Assembly: GCA_014804485.1 (NCBI GenBank)
Contig: JAAUZT010000038.1
Location: 17,525 to 50,796 of the forward strand
DNA from: Lachnospiraceae bacterium
GTDB taxonomy: Bacteria > Bacillota > Clostridia > Lachnospirales > Lachnospiraceae
Length of the DNA: 33,272 bases
Direction of reading: 5' to 3'
Both the position numbers and the translations under genes were made by a program. The notes beneath the pieces were generated by a model, which searched no databases, was not told the DNA's origin, and saw only the letters and a program-made list of their open reading frames with translations. Below are positions 33,075 through 33,272 of the stretch, one piece after another (the stretch's first letter is position 1; every line of letters begins with the position of its first letter).

Positions 33075-33272
33075 GGCGGATTGGACAAAATGCTCTCGCA
33101 GTTGCCTTACGCAGTCATATGAGATTTTCTTAATATTCCGTTCAACATCCAGAAATTTCAAGGGACGTGCTTATTACCCTAATGGGCAATAAGCCTATGT
33201 CCCGAAAAGCCCGAAATGAGCCCGGATGGCGAATAGAGGGCGGTTTCGTCCGCATTCTCAACGCAATCGGAA
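33075..33272. repeat. Structured repeat element, copy E (cut by window end)
   Basis: The left arm begins GGCGGATTGGAC (33075-33097), followed by GATTTTCTTAATATTCCG, AAAGCCCGAAATGAGCCCGG and GGGCGGTTTCGTCCG, in the same order and orientation as copies A, C and D. The central hairpin is enlarged: inside GGGAC/GTCCC an extra GCTTATT/AATAAGC helix is inserted. The window ends at CGGAA, which is the expected start of the second helix's right side. Confidence 0.82.

Noticed and set aside
3392..33272. Repeated elements as a CRISPR array
   Set aside because: Copies are about 230 bp, kilobases apart, palindromic and diverged, with no spacers or cas genes.

Overview
The window reads as a chromosomal cell-envelope locus from an anaerobic clostridial Firmicute, probably Lachnospiraceae. 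That placement rests on GGAGG-type ribosome binding sites, Gram-positive wall proteins (LCP ligase, GH25 lysozymes, Big_2 domains) and membrane-anchored HtrA; it is an inference without any database search. No tRNA, rRNA, IS element, CRISPR array or phage gene was seen.

Layout. Nearly everything from 1 to about 31,060 is on the minus strand. Read in the direction of transcription, it starts with a large membrane-anchored GH25 muramidase (31062-28138). The polysaccharide locus follows: rmlB, rmlA, a second GH25 protein, rmlC, ABC permease, ABC ATPase with a C-terminal sugar-binding-type domain, a methyltransferase-kinase fusion, two large GT2 proteins, phosphoglucomutase, two more GT2 proteins, a polyprenyl-phosphate sugar-1-phosphate transferase and an LCP ligase that ends at a clear terminator. 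A further GT2 gene, glmS, htrA and an unusual clpX paralogue come next. On the plus strand at the right end are a small cysteine-rich protein with its own promoter and terminator, and a membrane-anchored SGNH-like protein.

How the genes fit together. Pgm and RmlA/B/C supply glucose-1-phosphate and dTDP-rhamnose precursors (no rmlD is present), and GlmS supplies amino sugar. The polyprenyl transferase could load the first sugar on the lipid carrier and the GT2 enzymes extend it. The methyltransferase-kinase protein looks like a WbdD-type chain terminator, the Wzm/Wzt-like transporter would export the capped chain, and the LCP protein would attach it to peptidoglycan. The GH25 proteins would remodel the wall. 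This workflow is inferred from families and gene order.

The most unusual signal is non-coding. A roughly 230-bp multi-helix element occurs four times (3392, 22426, 27901 and 33075, the last cut by the window end). Its helices are kept by compensatory base changes, and every copy lies just 3' of a coding sequence. A fifth element (14047) shares the outer ends but has a different core. I do not recognise this family; it may be an undescribed structured RNA or a structured mobile repeat.
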